DNA from: Kaistella faecalis
Lineage (GTDB): Bacteria; Bacteroidota; Bacteroidia; Flavobacteriales; Weeksellaceae
Direction: 5' to 3'
Length of the DNA stretch: 64,000 bases
NCBI RefSeq assembly: GCF_019195395.1
Contig: NZ_CP078067.1
Span: 2,309,783 to 2,373,782, forward strand
Under the pieces are notes generated by a model. The model had not been told where the DNA came from and made no database searches. It saw nothing but the letters and a program-made list of their open reading frames with translations. The position numbers and the translations under genes are program-made. Shown one piece after another: positions 1-9,436 of the stretch. Within the stretch, counting starts at the first letter, position 1; the number at the start of each line of letters is the position of its first letter.

Positions 1-40
1 AATATTTCTATTGCCGTGTTTTTTGTGAATGAGTTTTTTG

Positions 41-48
41 TATTTTTG
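41..48 (+). promoter_or_regulatory. Bacteroidota -7 box (TATTTTTG)
   Basis: The sequence matches the TAnnTTTG element and ends three bases before the ATG at 52, so the transcript would be nearly leaderless. I see no well-spaced TTG -33 element. Confidence 0.4.
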
Positions 49-51
49 CCC

Positions 52-1089
52 ATGCGTTGGTTCAAATTAGGAAGTGTAATTATCATCTTTTTGCTGTCAG
101 TTTATGCTGTGTCTATGATTTTTGTGGCGGAAAGCAAAAGTTTCACCATCGAGAAAGAAATCAATTATCCCATAGACAAAGTTTTCCCGCAGTTCAATAA
201 TCTCCAGAATTTCAGCCGCTGGAGCGGATTTTTCTCCGACAACAAAAACCTTACTTTTGATTTTTTCACTCCTTACGAAGGTCAGGGAAGCTCCATGAGT
301 TATCGCGATACAAAAGATCAAGAGGTTTTCGGTGATCTTTTTATCCGCTACGAAAATCCCAACAGGACATTAAGGTATCAGTTGTTTGAAGGTAGGCGAA
401 GCAATCCCTATTTGATCGACTTAAAATTTGTCGCTCAAAACGGAAAAACTAAAATAACATGGTATATTCAGACTCCAAAACAGCCTTTTCTGAAGCGTTC
501 GCTTAATTTAATTACCGAAGAAGATATTACTGCTGATATTGAAACCGGGATGAAAACGCTTTTCACCATCTTGGGAAATAAGGTAAATAAAGAGCAGCAG
601 AGAGAAAGTATTAAGTTCGATACCTTGATGGTGGAGGAAAAAGAAGGTCAGCTTCTGTTAGGCGTAAATGTAAATTCAAAGAATACAAAAGATGCCCTAT
701 TCAAAAATATCGTGATGAACCACAATAAAACCATTAACTTCATCAAAATGGATTTAGGCAAAAGAGAAGATGAATATGGTGAACCTGTGCTGATCACGAA
801 CGCCGGTAATTTTAAAGATAAAGAAGTTTCATATTATTACGGGATTCCTCTTTCCAAAAGAATCGGCGTATCAGACAATAATTTTATTTTCAGGACAGTT
901 AATGCGTCGCGAAACTACGTGATTTATTACCAGGGCAGCTATGCAGGCCGCATAAGCGCGATTCAGGAACTTCTTTTAAAAGCAAAACGCGACACCATGA
1001 GAACAGGAGATTTACAGCAGACTTTTCTTGAGGAACCAGCCGTGGAAAGTAATACGGTAATGAAATTGTCTTTGCCCGTTTTTAGGTAA
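52..1089 (+). CDS. Membrane-anchored SRPBCC-like protein
   Basis: The 345-residue protein has one N-terminal membrane segment (about residues 4-24). A region resembling the SRPBCC/polyketide-cyclase fold follows: residues after the anchor read IEKEINYPIDKVF and then NFSRWSGFF, the usual opening of such lipid- or ligand-binding domains. A less familiar C-terminal half follows from about residue 190. I place the start at the ATG at 52 rather than the in-frame GTG at 16, because a TATTTTTG promoter box lies at 41-48, between the two. Function is unknown; a bound hydrophobic ligand is only an inference from the fold. Confidence 0.7.
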   Translation: MRWFKLGSVIIIFLLSVYAVSMIFVAESKSFTIEKEINYPIDKVFPQFNNLQNFSRWSGFFSDNKNLTFDFFTPYEGQGSSMSYRDTKDQEVFGDLFIRYENPNRTLRYQLFEGRRSNPYLIDLKFVAQNGKTKITWYIQTPKQPFLKRSLNLITEEDITADIETGMKTLFTILGNKVNKEQQRESIKFDTLMVEEKEGQLLLGVNVNSKNTKDALFKNIVMNHNKTINFIKMDLGKREDEYGEPVLITNAGNFKDKEVSYYYGIPLSKRIGVSDNNFIFRTVNASRNYVIYYQGSYAGRISAIQELLLKAKRDTMRTGDLQQTFLEEPAVESNTVMKLSLPVFR

Positions 1090-1142
1090 ATTATTTTATG
1101 TTTTTTAAGGTTTTTCGGCTTTATTACTTCACTTATTTTGCG

Positions 1143-1150
1143 TAAATTTG
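1143..1150 (+). promoter_or_regulatory. Bacteroidota -7 box of sucA (TAAATTTG)
   Basis: An exact TAnnTTTG match lies 36 bases before the sucA ATG. No TTG is present at the usual 17-23 base spacing, so only half of the promoter is visible. Confidence 0.45.
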
Positions 1151-1186
1151 GCTTTTAAATAAAAAACAACAGTTAATCTGTACATA

Positions 1187-3997
1187 ATGGACAAATTTTC
1201 ATTCCTAAACGCTGCACATTCGCAGTTAATCGAAGACTTATACCAACAATATTTAAAATATCCCGATAGTTTAGAGCCTTCCTGGAAAGCATTTTTCCAG
1301 GGATTTGATTTTGCGCTCGAGAATTATGGGGACGAACTGCAAGAAAATTCATCTGTTCCAAATGCTGCCACGCAGGTAGCGCAGTTTGCCAACCAATCTG
1401 CTTCTAAAGGGCAGATTCCGGAAGATATCCAGAAGGAATTCAAAGTGCTGAATTTAATCGAAGGATACAGACACCGTGGACATCTTTTCACTAACACTAA
1501 TCCTGTTCGCCAGAGAAGACATTACGAGCCATCACTCGCTATTGAGAATTTCGGTCTTTCACAGGCAGATTTGACGCAGAAGTTCAATTCCGCTACAGAA
1601 ATCGGCATGCCGGGCGCTGCCACGCTTCAGGATATTGTGAAGCGTTTGGAAAATATCTATTGCGAATCCATCGGAGTAGAGTATATGCACATTAACAATA
1701 CTGAAGAAAAACTGTATATCAGAAAATGGCTTCAGGTAAATGAAAACCGCCCTCAGCTTAATGCTTCCGAAAAAACGGAAATTTTAGGCAAACTGAATCA
1801 GGCAGTAGCTTTTGAAAATTATCTTCATACGAAATTCGTCGGTCAAAAAAGATTCTCGCTGGAAGGAGGCGAATCTCTAATTCCTGCTTTGGATCAGCTC
1901 ATCACGCGTTCCTCGCAATTGGGAGTTGATGAAGTAGTTCTTGGAATGGCGCATAGAGGAAGATTAAACGTACTCACCAATATTTTCGGAAAATCATACA
2001 AACAGATTTTCTCGGAATTTGAAGGAAAAGAATTTGAAGAGGATGTATTCTCGGGTGACGTGAAATATCACTTGGGTTCATCTAAAAAAATAAAAACAGC
2101 AAACGGTGAGGAGGTTTCTATCAACCTTACGCCGAATCCATCGCATCTGGAAACAGTTGCAGCTTTGGTTGAAGGGATTTGCCGTGCGAAGGTAGATGAT
2201 ACTTACCACGATTATAAAAAAGTGCTTCCTATCGTAATTCACGGTGACGGTGCAATTGCAGGACAGGGAATTGTGTACGAAGTCGCGCAGATGATGACGC
2301 TTGAAGGTTACAAAACCGGTGGTACAGTTCATATCGTTGTAAACAATCAGGTTTCATTTACTACCAATTATTTAGATGCCCGTTCGTCGATTTACTGTAC
2401 AGATATTGCTAAAGTTACCGAATCTCCGGTGATGCATGTAAACGCTGATGATGTAGAAGCTGTAGTTCATGCAATCAGGTTTGCTGCAGATTTCCGTGCA
2501 CAGTTTGGTAAAGATGTTTATATCGATCTTTTAGGTTACAGAAAATACGGTCATAACGAAGGTGATGAGCCCCGTTTTACCCAACCGAATTTATACAAAG
2601 CCATTTCAAAACACCCGAATCCCAGAGAAATCTACAAACAGGTTCTTATTCAGGAAGGAATTGTTTCCGATGAGATTTTGAAGAAAATGGAAACGGAATT
2701 CAAAACACTTTTGGATGCAGATTTCGACGCTTCTAAAGAAATTGAAAAAAATGCGATGGCCATCTTTATGGAAGATGCCTGGAAAGATTTCCCGCTTTGT
2801 CCCCGTGGCTCAATGCAGAACAGCGTTGATACAGGCTTCGACATTAAAGCACTGAAAGAATTAGCAGTAAAGATGACCACTTTACCCGCTGATAAAAAAT
2901 TCATTAATAAAATCACCAGACTTTTCGAGAATCGTCTTAAAATGATTGAAGGCAATGCTTTGGATTGGGCACTTGGTGAATGGCTGGCTTATGCGACATT
3001 ACTTACTGAAGGTAAAAATGTACGTATTTCCGGGGAAGATGTGGAGAGAGGAACATTCTCTCACCGTCACGCAATGGTTAAAACAGAAGATACAGAAGAA
3101 GAATACATCCCGTTAAGACATATTTCAGAAAGCAGGTTCGATATCTATAACTCTCACCTTTCGGAATACGGAGTTCTTGGCTTCGATTATGGTTATGCGA
3201 TGGCTTCGCCAAATACACTTACAATTTGGGAAGCACAGTTTGGGGATTTCGTAAACGGAGCTCAAATTATCATCGACCAGTATTTAGCTGCTGCTGAAGA
3301 AAAATGGAAAATTCAGAATGGTCTGGTTATGCTTCTTCCTCACGGTTTCGAAGGTCAGGGCGCGGAACATTCATCTGCGAGACTCGAGAGATTCTTAGGA
3401 CTCTGTGCCAACGAAAATATGGTTGTAGCAAATGCAACTACGCCGGCGAACTATTTCCACCTGTTAAGAAGACAGCTTAAGTGGAATTTCAGAAAACCGT
3501 TGGTTGTAATGACTCCAAAATCATTGTTGCGTCATCCGAAAGTGGTTTCTCCGCTCGAAGATTTTGCAACCGGAACATTCCAGCCTGTAATTGATGATGC
3601 TGTAGCGAACCCCGCAAAAATTGAAAAACTGATTCTGTGTTCAGGTAAAATTTACTACGAACTTCTAGCCAAGAAAGAAGAACTTAATTGCGAAAATATT
3701 GCTTTGGTTAGATTTGAGCAGCTTTATCCGCTTCAGAACGATAAAATTGCAGAAATCCTTAGTAAGTACAGCAGCAGAACCCAATTGCTTTGGGTTCAGG
3801 AAGAACCGGAAAACATGGGAGCGTGGACTTATATTCTGCGTAACTTCCGAGATACCGGAATTCAGGTGGTGGCACCTGTTGCCAGTGGTTCACCGGCTCC
3901 GGGAAGCCATAAAATGTTCGAAAGAAACCAGAACAATGTGATCAACAGAGTTTTCGACCGTGATGATGCACCTGCAAAACGACCGGTTACCGCTTAA
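1187..3997 (+). CDS. sucA: 2-oxoglutarate dehydrogenase E1 component
   Basis: This thiamine-diphosphate enzyme decarboxylates 2-oxoglutarate and passes the succinyl group to the lipoyl arm of E2 in the TCA cycle. At 936 residues it has the usual E1o length. Visible signatures are the short N-terminal E2-contact segment (LIEDLYQQYLKYPDSLEPSW), the TPP site GDGAIAGQG, GHNEGDEPRF, and the C-terminal PHGFEGQGAEHSS block typical of SucA rather than AceE. Its E2 partner follows 32 bases downstream, so they form an operon. No lpd or sucCD gene is in the window. Confidence 0.96.
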   Translation: MDKFSFLNAAHSQLIEDLYQQYLKYPDSLEPSWKAFFQGFDFALENYGDELQENSSVPNAATQVAQFANQSASKGQIPEDIQKEFKVLNLIEGYRHRGHLFTNTNPVRQRRHYEPSLAIENFGLSQADLTQKFNSATEIGMPGAATLQDIVKRLENIYCESIGVEYMHINNTEEKLYIRKWLQVNENRPQLNASEKTEILGKLNQAVAFENYLHTKFVGQKRFSLEGGESLIPALDQLITRSSQLGVDEVVLGMAHRGRLNVLTNIFGKSYKQIFSEFEGKEFEEDVFSGDVKYHLGSSKKIKTANGEEVSINLTPNPSHLETVAALVEGICRAKVDDTYHDYKKVLPIVIHGDGAIAGQGIVYEVAQMMTLEGYKTGGTVHIVVNNQVSFTTNYLDARSSIYCTDIAKVTESPVMHVNADDVEAVVHAIRFAADFRAQFGKDVYIDLLGYRKYGHNEGDEPRFTQPNLYKAISKHPNPREIYKQVLIQEGIVSDEILKKMETEFKTLLDADFDASKEIEKNAMAIFMEDAWKDFPLCPRGSMQNSVDTGFDIKALKELAVKMTTLPADKKFINKITRLFENRLKMIEGNALDWALGEWLAYATLLTEGKNVRISGEDVERGTFSHRHAMVKTEDTEEEYIPLRHISESRFDIYNSHLSEYGVLGFDYGYAMASPNTLTIWEAQFGDFVNGAQIIIDQYLAAAEEKWKIQNGLVMLLPHGFEGQGAEHSSARLERFLGLCANENMVVANATTPANYFHLLRRQLKWNFRKPLVVMTPKSLLRHPKVVSPLEDFATGTFQPVIDDAVANPAKIEKLILCSGKIYYELLAKKEELNCENIALVRFEQLYPLQNDKIAEILSKYSSRTQLLWVQEEPENMGAWTYILRNFRDTGIQVVAPVASGSPAPGSHKMFERNQNNVINRVFDRDDAPAKRPVTA

Positions 3998-4029
3998 TTA
4001 ATTTTAAATAATAAACAAAAATAAACCCG

Positions 4030-5286
4030 ATGTCAATATTAGAAATGAAAGTCCCTTCTCCGGGAGAATCTATTACAGAAGTTGAAATCGCATCTTGGTT
4101 GGTGAAGGACGGCGATTATGTTGAGAAAGACCAGCCAATTGCTGAAGTTGATTCTGACAAAGCAACCCTTGAACTGCCTGCAGAGCAAAGTGGTGTAATT
4201 ACTTTGAAAGCCGAAGAAGGTGAAGTTGTTCAGGTTGGTCAGGTAGTTTGCCTCATTGATATGGATGCTGCTAAGCCAAGCGGTTCTTCAGAAGCACCAA
4301 AAACTGAAAACGCAGAAGCTCCGAAAGCCGAAGAAAAAGTGGTTGAAAAAGCTGCAATCGTGCAGGAAGCTAAGAAAGAAGAAAAACCTGCAGCTACAAG
4401 TTATGCCGCAGGAACACCTTCACCAGCTGCAAAGAAAATTCTGGATGAAAAAGGGGTAGATGCTGCTCAGGTTTCAGGTTCTGGAAAAGGTGGAAGAATC
4501 ACCAAGAATGATGCAGAAACTGCTTCGGTACCTGCAATGGGTGCTGCTTCTACGGGAGGTTCCAGAGGTTCAAGTACAACAAAACTTTCAGTTCTGAGAA
4601 GAAAACTGGCAGCAAGATTGGTTTCTGTGAAAAATGAAACTGCAATGCTGACGACTTTTAACGAAGTTGATATGTCTGAAATTTTCAGGTTAAGAAAACA
4701 ATATAAAGAAGAATTTGCTCAGAAACACGGCGTTGGGTTAGGATTTATGTCCTTCTTTACGAAAGCAGTTACAAGAGCTCTTCAACTATATCCTGATGTG
4801 AATGCTTCAATTGATGGCGATTACAAAATTAATTATGACTTCTGCGATATTTCAATCGCGGTTTCAGGACCGAAAGGTTTGATGGTTCCGGTATTGAGAA
4901 ATGCAGAAACTATGACTTTCCGTGGAGTCGAAGCTAACATAAAATCTTTGGCAGAAAAAGTAAGAGACGGTAAAATTACTGTTGATGAGATGACTGGCGG
5001 TACTTTCACTGTAACCAACGGTGGAACTTTCGGATCCATGATGTCAACACCAATCATTAATCCTCCGCAGTCTGCAATTTTGGGTATGCATAATATTCTT
5101 CAAAGACCAATGGCCATCGACGGGCAAGTGGTAATTCGCCCAATGATGTACGTCGCTATGTCTTATGACCACAGAATTATCGACGGTAAGGAATCAGTTG
5201 GTTTCTTAGTGGCTGTAAAAGAGGCAATTGACAATCCTGTTGAATTCCTGATGGGCGGCGATGAAAGAAAAGCACTTGAATTATAA
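4030..5286 (+). CDS. sucB: 2-oxoglutarate dehydrogenase E2, dihydrolipoyl succinyltransferase
   Basis: This is the E2 core of the 2-oxoglutarate dehydrogenase complex, which transfers succinyl from lipoamide to CoA. The order is one lipoyl domain (residues 1-78, with the modified Lys44 in DSDKATLE), an Ala/Glu/Lys/Pro-rich flexible linker (about 80-125), a peripheral subunit-binding domain (about 128-162, ending [10 protein letters not shown]), and the catalytic acyltransferase domain (about 185-418) with the active-site YDHRIIDG. The gene follows sucA and ends 29 bases before an intrinsic terminator, so sucAB is a closed two-gene unit. Confidence 0.96.
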   Translation: MSILEMKVPSPGESITEVEIASWLVKDGDYVEKDQPIAEVDSDKATLELPAEQSGVITLKAEEGEVVQVGQVVCLIDMDAAKPSGSSEAPKTENAEAPKAEEKVVEKAAIVQEAKKEEKPAATSYAAGTPSPAAKKILDEKGVDAAQVSGSGKGGRITKNDAETASVPAMGAASTGGSRGSSTTKLSVLRRKLAARLVSVKNETAMLTTFNEVDMSEIFRLRKQYKEEFAQKHGVGLGFMSFFTKAVTRALQLYPDVNASIDGDYKINYDFCDISIAVSGPKGLMVPVLRNAETMTFRGVEANIKSLAEKVRDGKITVDEMTGGTFTVTNGGTFGSMMSTPIINPPQSAILGMHNILQRPMAIDGQVVIRPMMYVAMSYDHRIIDGKESVGFLVAVKEAIDNPVEFLMGGDERKALEL

Positions 5287-5315
5287 ATAAATTTAAACAA
5301 TTTATAAAATAAATG

Positions 5316-5342
5316 AAATCCCGCATTGAAAAGGCGGGATTT
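5316..5342 (+). terminator. Intrinsic terminator of sucAB
   Basis: AAATCCCGC pairs with GCGGGATTT around a 9-base loop, and the T run follows. Confidence 0.85.
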
Positions 5343-5370
5343 TTGTATTTCCCAAACAAAATTAACTGAA

Positions 5371-5757
5371 ATGTTTTCTACAACTACTTTCGACATTAAA
5401 GTTTCCGTAATTCCAGAGTACGATATAAAAAACAGTTTTCCTTCCGAAAACAGATTTGTATTCAGGTATCATGTGACCATCGAAAATCTGGGTGATCATC
5501 CCGTGCAGCTGCTCAAAAGAAAATGGCTGATCTACGATGTAGGATTCGGTTTCACGGAGGTAGAAGGTGATGGCGTAATTGGCCTGACACCTGAAATTAT
5601 TCCTGGAGAAACATTTAAATATTTTTCAAACGTGGTATTACGCTCCGGAGTTGGCAGTATGAAAGGAGTGTATTACTGCAAAAACCTTTCGAGCGAAGAA
5701 AATTTGGAAATCGAAATTCCGAAATTTAATCTGCTGGCTGAGGTATTAAGTAACTGA
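5371..5757 (+). CDS. apaG: ApaG-domain protein
   Basis: The 128-residue single-domain protein matches the ApaG/DUF525 fold (F-box-associated-like beta sandwich): the FRYHVTIENLGDHPVQLLKR strand pair, then GEGVVG-like GDGVIGLTPEI and GETFKYFSNVVL. In Salmonella ApaG is linked to cobalt resistance and magnesium efflux, but its biochemical activity is unsettled. I use the ATG at 5371; the upstream in-frame TTG at 5326 lies inside the sucAB terminator. Confidence 0.85.
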   Translation: MFSTTTFDIKVSVIPEYDIKNSFPSENRFVFRYHVTIENLGDHPVQLLKRKWLIYDVGFGFTEVEGDGVIGLTPEIIPGETFKYFSNVVLRSGVGSMKGVYYCKNLSSEENLEIEIPKFNLLAEVLSN

Positions 5758-5770
5758 GAATTATAATTTT

Positions 5771-5803
5771 ATTCTCTAAAATGCAGATTAAACTTTAGAG
5801 AAT
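5771..5803. terminator. Perfect 10-bp inverted repeat between convergent genes
   Basis: ATTCTCTAAA (5771-5780) and TTTAGAGAAT (5794-5803) pair perfectly around a 13-base loop, between the ends of apaG and the exonuclease gene. The right arm includes the exonuclease stop codon. No clean T run follows on either strand, so its strength as a terminator is uncertain. Confidence 0.45.
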
Positions 5804-6352
5804 CTTCATGTTTTTTTTCATTACCTCATGTACTTCCTCGGTTCTCGTAACCATAAGGTTATTAAAAGCGAGAAGCGAAATCTTCGCACAAACTTCGGCA
5901 TCATCACCCGCCCGGTGATGGTTAAATGAAAGTTGATGATGCTCCGCAAGACTTTTCAAACCATATTTCGGTAAATTTTTCCATGATTTTTTTGCAATTG
6001 AGATGCTGCAGAGATAGTTGAGTTTCGGTTTAAAAAATCCGTAATAATCGAGACAGCTTCGTAAAACCCCGGCATCAAAAGCTGCGTTGTGCGCAATCAT
6101 AAGATTTCCGTACATTAAATTTTCCGCCTCGTGCCACACTTCTTCAAATGTTGGTGAATCCTGCACATCTTCGGGCGTAATACCATGCACATCAATATTC
6201 CTCGGATGAAAGTATGGAAAACTGGGCGGTTTGATGAGCCAGGTCTGGGTTTTTACCACGGCGCCGTTTTCTACCACACAGATTCCCATTTCGCAGGCGG
6301 AATTCCGTTCGTGTGTAGCAGTTTCGAAATCGATGGCGCAAAAATCTATCAT
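5795..6352 (-). CDS. DEDDh 3'-5' exonuclease, DnaQ/epsilon-like
   Basis: The 185-residue protein is a single exonuclease domain of the DnaQ superfamily. The metal ligands are visible: D8 and E10 in AIDFETAT, an Asp in AHNAAFD, and the His and Asp of HHRAGDDAE, which mark the DEDDh class. It has no BRCT or polymerase-binding extension, so it is more likely a stand-alone nuclease than the replicative epsilon subunit. It lies 32 bases downstream of the alpha/beta hydrolase gene and may be co-transcribed with it. Confidence 0.85.
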   Translation of the reverse strand: MIDFCAIDFETATHERNSACEMGICVVENGAVVKTQTWLIKPPSFPYFHPRNIDVHGITPEDVQDSPTFEEVWHEAENLMYGNLMIAHNAAFDAGVLRSCLDYYGFFKPKLNYLCSISIAKKSWKNLPKYGLKSLAEHHQLSFNHHRAGDDAEVCAKISLLAFNNLMVTRTEEVHEVMKKNMKIL

Positions 6353-6384
6353 ATTGTTGAATCGTGTGTAGTGATGAATGTTAT

Positions 6385-7152
6385 TTATTTCAGAATATTT
6401 CCTATTTCATCACTGAATACGGTGAATTTTGCCAAATCATCATGGCCCGCACCTTCAATTTCGATAAACTTTTTGGGAGTTTCCGGATGACTTTTTTCAA
6501 AGAGTTCAAATAATTTCTTTCCGGATTTTATCGGAACTATTTTATCCTTGCTCCCATGAAAATGATAAAGGGGAACATTGACATTCGCTATATTCTCATT
6601 AGAGAGAAAATGGTAGGTCATGCTGGGTGAAACCCGATCCGTTACTTTTTCGGGAAGCCAGCGGTTCACAATATCCTGAAGGTTATAAAAGGCAGATTCC
6701 AGTATTACACATTTTGGTGTATTCTCGGCACCTATTTTAACTGCAAATGCGCCGCCCAGGCTTCTGCCGTAAACTACGGTTTTTTCTTCACCGTAATTTT
6801 CTTTTGCAAAATCATAAAAGTACTGTGCGTCCGAGTAAAGAAAATCTTCATTTCGGGGACCTGAACTTTTTCCGTAGCCACGGTAATCCATCACCAAAAT
6901 ATCGTATCCAAAATGAGTGAATTCTGCTGCGATTTTTCCCCAACGGTGCAGGTTATCGGCATTCCCATGGAAATAAAGAATAATGCCTTTGGGATTTTCA
7001 ATCTTAAAGTGAAGTCCGTTAATTTTACCCTCAAAAGGCGTTTCCCACAGATATTCCTCAAAAGCTGTCTGGAATTTAAATTCGTGTTCCAGAGGCAGAG
7101 CAACCGGAAGAAACACTACTTTTTCCTGAAAGTATTGAAGGAGTTTAGCCAT
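6385..7152 (-). CDS. Alpha/beta hydrolase
   Basis: This 255-residue serine hydrolase has the nucleophile elbow GRSLGG, the oxyanion region YFHGNADN, a candidate Asp in HGSKDKIVP and the catalytic His in GAGHDD. It resembles the BEM46/ABHD13-type cluster of lipases and thioesterases; the substrate cannot be told. It is clearly paralogous to the gene at 8491-9348 (shared MDYRGYGKS/MDYRGFGKS and VVYGRSLG) but lacks that protein's N-terminal membrane helix. The start lies 3 bases after the CNNM transporter stop, so the two are co-transcribed. Confidence 0.85.
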   Translation of the reverse strand: MAKLLQYFQEKVVFLPVALPLEHEFKFQTAFEEYLWETPFEGKINGLHFKIENPKGIILYFHGNADNLHRWGKIAAEFTHFGYDILVMDYRGYGKSSGPRNEDFLYSDAQYFYDFAKENYGEEKTVVYGRSLGGAFAVKIGAENTPKCVILESAFYNLQDIVNRWLPEKVTDRVSPSMTYHFLSNENIANVNVPLYHFHGSKDKIVPIKSGKKLFELFEKSHPETPKKFIEIEGAGHDDLAKFTVFSDEIGNILK

Positions 7153-7155
7153 GGG

Positions 7156-8433
7156 TTAATTCTCAATCTTGGTAATCAGAATTTTGTCTACACGTTGCCC
7201 GTCTTTATCAATAATTTCGAGCTCCAGGTCTTCAATTTTAACTTTATCGCCAACCCGCGTGCCCTGATGTTCGTTCAGGAAGAAACCAACCAAAGTCGTA
7301 TAATTATCTTTGTTGTCGAACTCATAATCGAGATCAAAGTATTTTAGGAATTCGACGATAGGAACCTGTCCATCTGCCAACCATGAATTAGTACTGCGTT
7401 CAGTAATCCTGTAATCAAAATTATCCTCAGTATTGGTGTCACCTACCAATGCGTCGAGCAAATCATCCAGAGTTACCATTCCAACAGTGTTTCCGTATTC
7501 ATCGATCACGATTCCGTAGTGGTTTTTCTGGTTTTTAAAAAGTTCAAGCACTTTATATGCATAATAATTTTCATTAAGAAAAACCGGCTGTTTCAGATAA
7601 TTCTTAAGATCGAAGGAGTCAGGATCTTGGATGGGGAACAGATCTTTCAGCAGTACAATACCAATGATGTTATCGAGATTATTTCCCTTTGTTACGGGAT
7701 AGGCAGTATGTTTGTCGCTGCGGATCTTTGTGAAAATTTCATCCAGAGAATCTTCAGTAGTGAAGAATGTCATCGCTGTTCTGTGCGTAATAAGGGTGTT
7801 GATCTTCCGGTCACCAAGTTCGAAAACACGCTCCACAATATTCTGTTCTATTTCTTCGATCTCTCCTTCCTGCGCACTTTCTTTAACAATTGATTTTATT
7901 TCTTCTTCGGTAATGATACTGTCGGAATTGCTTTTAATACCCATCAGTTTAAGAAGAAGATTATTAGATGTACTTAAGAGCCATACAAAAGGTGAAGTTA
8001 TTTTTGAAAGAATATCCATAGGCTTTGCAACCATAGTGATGATGCTTTCCGGATGGGTCATCGCAATTCTTTTGGGTAGAAGTTCGCCCAGAAGTATTGA
8101 AAGATAAGTAATAAATATAACGATTCCGGCGGTTGCCAATGTTTTGGAGTAAGGTTCAATAAGCGGGAAAGTGCTTAAGAAATTCTGGAAGTCAGTTGTC
8201 AGGTTTTCTCCGGAATAAACCCCGAGTAAAATTCCGATGAGTGTTATTCCGATTTGCACCGTCGAAAGGAATTTAGTGGGATGTTCCGAAAGTTCCAGTG
8301 CTTTTTTTGCGCCTGAACTTCCTTTCTTTCCGGCATTTTCAAGTTTGAATTTTCGGGAGGAGACGAGTGACATTTCAGACATTGAAAAAATGCCATTCAG
8401 CAAAACGAGAAATATAATGATAATCAGTTCCAT
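7156..8433 (-). CDS. CNNM/CBS/CorC-type transporter (hemolysin family)
   Basis: The 425-residue protein has a CNNM (DUF21) membrane domain of three to four helices (about residues 1-185), two CBS domains (about 205-335; HRTAMTFF, then YGIVIDEYGNTVGMVTLDDLLDALVG split over the second) and a C-terminal CorC/HlyC domain. Members are linked to magnesium or cobalt export; hemolysin is a historical name. The ATG at 8433 is preferred because the upstream candidate at 8457 lies in the promoter -7 box. A paralogue is at 57825-59183. Confidence 0.88.
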   Translation of the reverse strand: MELIIIIFLVLLNGIFSMSEMSLVSSRKFKLENAGKKGSSGAKKALELSEHPTKFLSTVQIGITLIGILLGVYSGENLTTDFQNFLSTFPLIEPYSKTLATAGIVIFITYLSILLGELLPKRIAMTHPESIITMVAKPMDILSKITSPFVWLLSTSNNLLLKLMGIKSNSDSIITEEEIKSIVKESAQEGEIEEIEQNIVERVFELGDRKINTLITHRTAMTFFTTEDSLDEIFTKIRSDKHTAYPVTKGNNLDNIIGIVLLKDLFPIQDPDSFDLKNYLKQPVFLNENYYAYKVLELFKNQKNHYGIVIDEYGNTVGMVTLDDLLDALVGDTNTEDNFDYRITERSTNSWLADGQVPIVEFLKYFDLDYEFDNKDNYTTLVGFFLNEHQGTRVGDKVKIEDLELEIIDKDGQRVDKILITKIEN

Positions 8434-8454
8434 TAAAAAGTAATAAATTTTGCA

Positions 8455-8487
8455 CAAATATAATTGAATTGTGCGGAGTTAACGCAA
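8455..8487 (-). promoter_or_regulatory. Promoter TTG-N22-TATATTTG
   Basis: On the minus strand TATATTTG (8462-8455) is preceded by TTG (8487-8485) with a 22-base spacer. This fits the Flavobacterium consensus and gives a short leader to the ATG at 8433. Confidence 0.55.
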
Positions 8488-8490
8488 TTG

Positions 8491-9348
8491 TCAGGCTCTG
8501 TGGCTCACATTTAAGCTCGTTTTTTCGGTGTCGAGGAAGATTTTTCGGTTCTCGAATATTTCTTCCATAACGCGGTGGTACTCTTCAAATTGATGCACAT
8601 TGATATGCCCTGCGCCCAAAATTACATAAAGTCTTGTCAGCCGGGGATTTATTTCCGAAAGATCTACGGCAGTTTTAATGGGCACCAGCCTGTCGTCGCT
8701 GCCGTGGATGATTTTGATGGGGCAGCGCACATTTTTCAGATATTGAAATGTTGGGAGATTGTAACGAAGAAATGGTTTTGCAGGCATGAATGGCAAATAA
8801 CGGTGAATGGTGCGCAGCAGAGAGTAGAGTGGCGAAGTGAGAATCAAGAGACGCGGATTATTCTTCGATGCTAACCTTGCAGCAAATCCGGAACCTAGTG
8901 ACCTGCCATAGACCACAATTTTTTCCTCAGAAAATTCATTTTTCACGATGTCATAAATGAACTGGGAATCGCGTTTCATGGCTTCGACATTTCGTTTCCC
9001 TGTACTTTTCCCAAAACCTCGGTAATCCATCATAATTACCTCGTAATCCAGTCTTGTAAAATCAATGGCAAATTTCCCCCAACCCTTGATGCTCTTTGTA
9101 TTTCCCTTCAGATAAATCACGGCTCCTTTCGGATGATCAACCTGAAAATGGAGGTAATTAATTTTTGCGCCCGGCTCAGTTTCCACTGTTTTCTCTTCCG
9201 CTTTTAAATGTTCATAAGCGAATTTAAAATCTGGCGGAAGTTTCTCCGGCTGGAAAAAGAATTTATGCTGAAAAAAGTAAATCAGCAGACCGATGACCAG
9301 AATGATAACTGCGATAATGGTCAGCACAAAATATAAATCGAAATTCAT
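8491..9348 (-). CDS. Membrane-anchored alpha/beta hydrolase
   Basis: The 285-residue protein has an N-terminal membrane helix (about residues 5-25) followed by an alpha/beta hydrolase domain: MDYRGFGKS, nucleophile elbow GRSLGS, Asp in HGSDDRLVP and His in GAGHIN. It is the longer paralogue of the hydrolase at 6385-7152; the CNNM transporter gene lies between them. The substrate is unknown; a membrane lipid or ester is plausible from the anchor only. Confidence 0.85.
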   Translation of the reverse strand: MNFDLYFVLTIIAVIILVIGLLIYFFQHKFFFQPEKLPPDFKFAYEHLKAEEKTVETEPGAKINYLHFQVDHPKGAVIYLKGNTKSIKGWGKFAIDFTRLDYEVIMMDYRGFGKSTGKRNVEAMKRDSQFIYDIVKNEFSEEKIVVYGRSLGSGFAARLASKNNPRLLILTSPLYSLLRTIHRYLPFMPAKPFLRYNLPTFQYLKNVRCPIKIIHGSDDRLVPIKTAVDLSEINPRLTRLYVILGAGHINVHQFEEYHRVMEEIFENRKIFLDTEKTSLNVSHRA

Positions 9349-9404
9349 TACTATAAATGTAATGCAATTTATTTGAAATTAAAGTCACGGGAAGTTGATT
9401 GTAA

Positions 9405-9435
9405 TTCACCACGTTGTGACGGTGAAAAATTTCAC
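9405..9435. repeat. Overlapping inverted repeats upstream of hydrolase gene
   Basis: TTCACC (9405-9410) pairs with GGTGAA (9421-9426), and that second arm also pairs with TTTCAC (9430-9435; GTGAAA-AA-TTTCAC). The two hairpins are mutually exclusive. They lie between the glycosyltransferase stop and the hydrolase start and could be an operator or a weak terminator. Confidence 0.35.
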
Positions 9436-9436
9436 A

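Noticed and set aside
16-51. Extra N-terminal residues from the GTG at 16 on the first gene
   Set aside because: A TATTTTTG promoter box lies inside this extension, so the ATG at 52 is the better start.
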